A stretch of DNA of 57,685 nt. Origin: Methyloversatilis sp. GTDB lineage: Bacteria > Pseudomonadota > Gammaproteobacteria > Burkholderiales > Rhodocyclaceae. A model generated the notes under the pieces. The model was not told where the DNA came from. It did not search any database and was given only the letters and a program-made list of their open reading frames with translations. A program made the position numbers and the translations under genes. The stretch is from contig NZ_JAUYRO010000042.1 in NCBI RefSeq assembly GCF_030696805.1, positions 1 through 57,685 on the forward strand, given 5' to 3'. Positions 57,206 through 57,685 of the stretch are shown here, piece after piece. Each line of letters opens with the position of its first letter. Position 1 is the first letter of the stretch.

Positions 57206-57239
57206 GCGTGCCCGCAGGCGATCCGATCTGCGGGCACGC
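57206..57239. repeat. Palindrome with 12-bp perfect arms
   Basis: GCGTGCCCGCAG and CTGCGGGCACGC flank a 10-base loop containing GCGATCC. It is 60 bp after valS. Lacking a T-run, it is more likely the first member of the repeat array than a terminator, though it could block exonucleases at the valS message end. Confidence 0.8.
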
Positions 57240-57248
57240 GATGTCACG

Positions 57249-57586
57249 TGATGTTCATTCGCATCGCGGGCAGGGCTCGCTCCGAAGCGCAACATCGTCG
57301 CGGTTTTCGTAGGAGCCGTCCTACGGTCGGCGAGCCGTGCTCGCCGAGATCCCCGCTCCGCCCCCGCAGGCGATCCCGACCGTTGAGCACGCGACTGCTC
57401 ATGATCAACGCGCGCATCGCGGAAAGGGTCCGCTCCTGCGACGGGCGAACATCGCGCTGTTTTTCGTAGGAGCCTGCCCTGCAGGCGATCCGGTCTTCGA
57501 GATGCGACGTCACGTGATCAACGTGCATATCGCGGACAGGGTCCGCTCCTACGAAAGGCAGGCAGCACAGCGGTTTTCGTAGGAGC
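57249..57586. repeat. Array of about three imperfect palindromic units
   Basis: Units begin near 57249, 57400 and 57507. Each reads roughly GATnnnC...CGCATCGCGG, then AGGGTCCGCTCC, a variable stretch, and TTTTCGTAGGAGCC. In the last unit GCTCCTACGAAA (57545-57556) pairs perfectly with TTTCGTAGGAGC (57575-57586). GCAGGCGATCC boxes recur between units. This is a REP/BIME-like cluster. Confidence 0.8.
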
Positions 57587-57685
57587 CGTTGCACGGGCGG
57601 CGAGACGTGCTCGCCGAAATCCCCGCTCCGCCCCCGTCGCGATCAGTGCGGTGACCATCGCGCCGCACCCCAGCGGCCGCGTCCA

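Larger units (their letters stand above)
57147..57685. other. Repeat-rich region after valS
   Basis: 539 bases to the window edge without a gene. It contains the 12-bp hairpin at 57206-57239 and a tandem set of related units with GTAGGAGC cores and GCAGGCGATCC boxes. Open frames within it lack codon bias and start signals. Confidence 0.8.

Noticed and set aside
57147-57685. Possible CRISPR or tRNA-like structures after valS
   Set aside because: Units are imperfect palindromes of unequal spacing without unique spacers, and no cloverleaf with CCA-adjacent acceptor stem is seen.

Overview
The window is about 57.7 kb of GC-rich, gene-dense chromosomal DNA from a betaproteobacterium. Gene content and order (rpsP-rimM-trmD-rplS, ilvB-ilvN-ilvC-pssA-leuA, lptF/lptG divergent from pepA-holC-x-valS, and the pair DUF3619-DUF3106 behind a sigma factor) suggest the Rhodocyclales/Methyloversatilis neighbourhood. 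That placement is inference from gene content, not a measured phylogeny. I found no rRNA, tRNA, CRISPR array, phage or intact insertion sequence. Most of the window is core genome with three islands of palindromic intergenic repeats.

Layout. 1-1.7 kb: start of ccoN (cbb3 oxidase, cut by the window edge) behind an FNR/ANR-type box, then an H-NS-like gene. 1.7-10.4 kb, minus strand: fdxA, an AddB-like and an AddA-like gene overlapping by ATGA, a CBS-domain protein and a long-chain acyl-CoA ligase. 10.8-14.1 kb: trxA, rho, a cysteine hydrolase and a YegP-like protein, with direct and inverted repeats behind rho. 14.2-18.9 kb: a complete nitric-oxide module, with norA-norB divergent from norR; the intergenic region holds a sigma-54 promoter and three GGT-N7-ACC boxes. 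19-22.4 kb: a giant transglutaminase/DUF2126 protein. 22.7-28 kb: small and accessory genes (DUF454, an old-yellow-enzyme reductase, a dehydrogenase remnant, DUF3253, a sulfurtransferase, a SpoIIAA-like protein, an EamA exporter and a Rieske oxygenase). 28.2-31.2 kb: xseB-ispA-dxs (isoprenoid precursors). 31.3-33.4 kb: the rpsP ribosome operon. 33.4-36.3 kb: a periplasmic binding protein coupled to a hybrid histidine kinase. 36.4-40.7 kb: pyrF, a PilZ-like protein, YihY, WrbA and DUF2069. 40.7-46.9 kb: branched-chain amino acid genes, with a leucine-rich leader peptide before leuA. 47-49 kb: a sigma factor / DUF3619 / DUF3106 / RDD unit. 49-57.1 kb: lptFG, pepA, holC, a protein with 18 VTxx tetrads, and valS, whose editing-domain region carries an atypical, lower-GC insert. 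57.1-57.7 kb: an array of palindromic repeats.

Physiology suggested: respiration under low oxygen (ccoN with an FNR-type site), self-contained detoxification of nitric oxide (norRAB), and otherwise standard heterotrophic core functions. The points most worth a second look are the norRAB control region, the leuA leader, the sigma-factor operon with a probable CTG start, the VTxx-repeat protein, the ValS insert, the dehydrogenase remnant at 24.4 kb and the binding-protein/hybrid-kinase pair.
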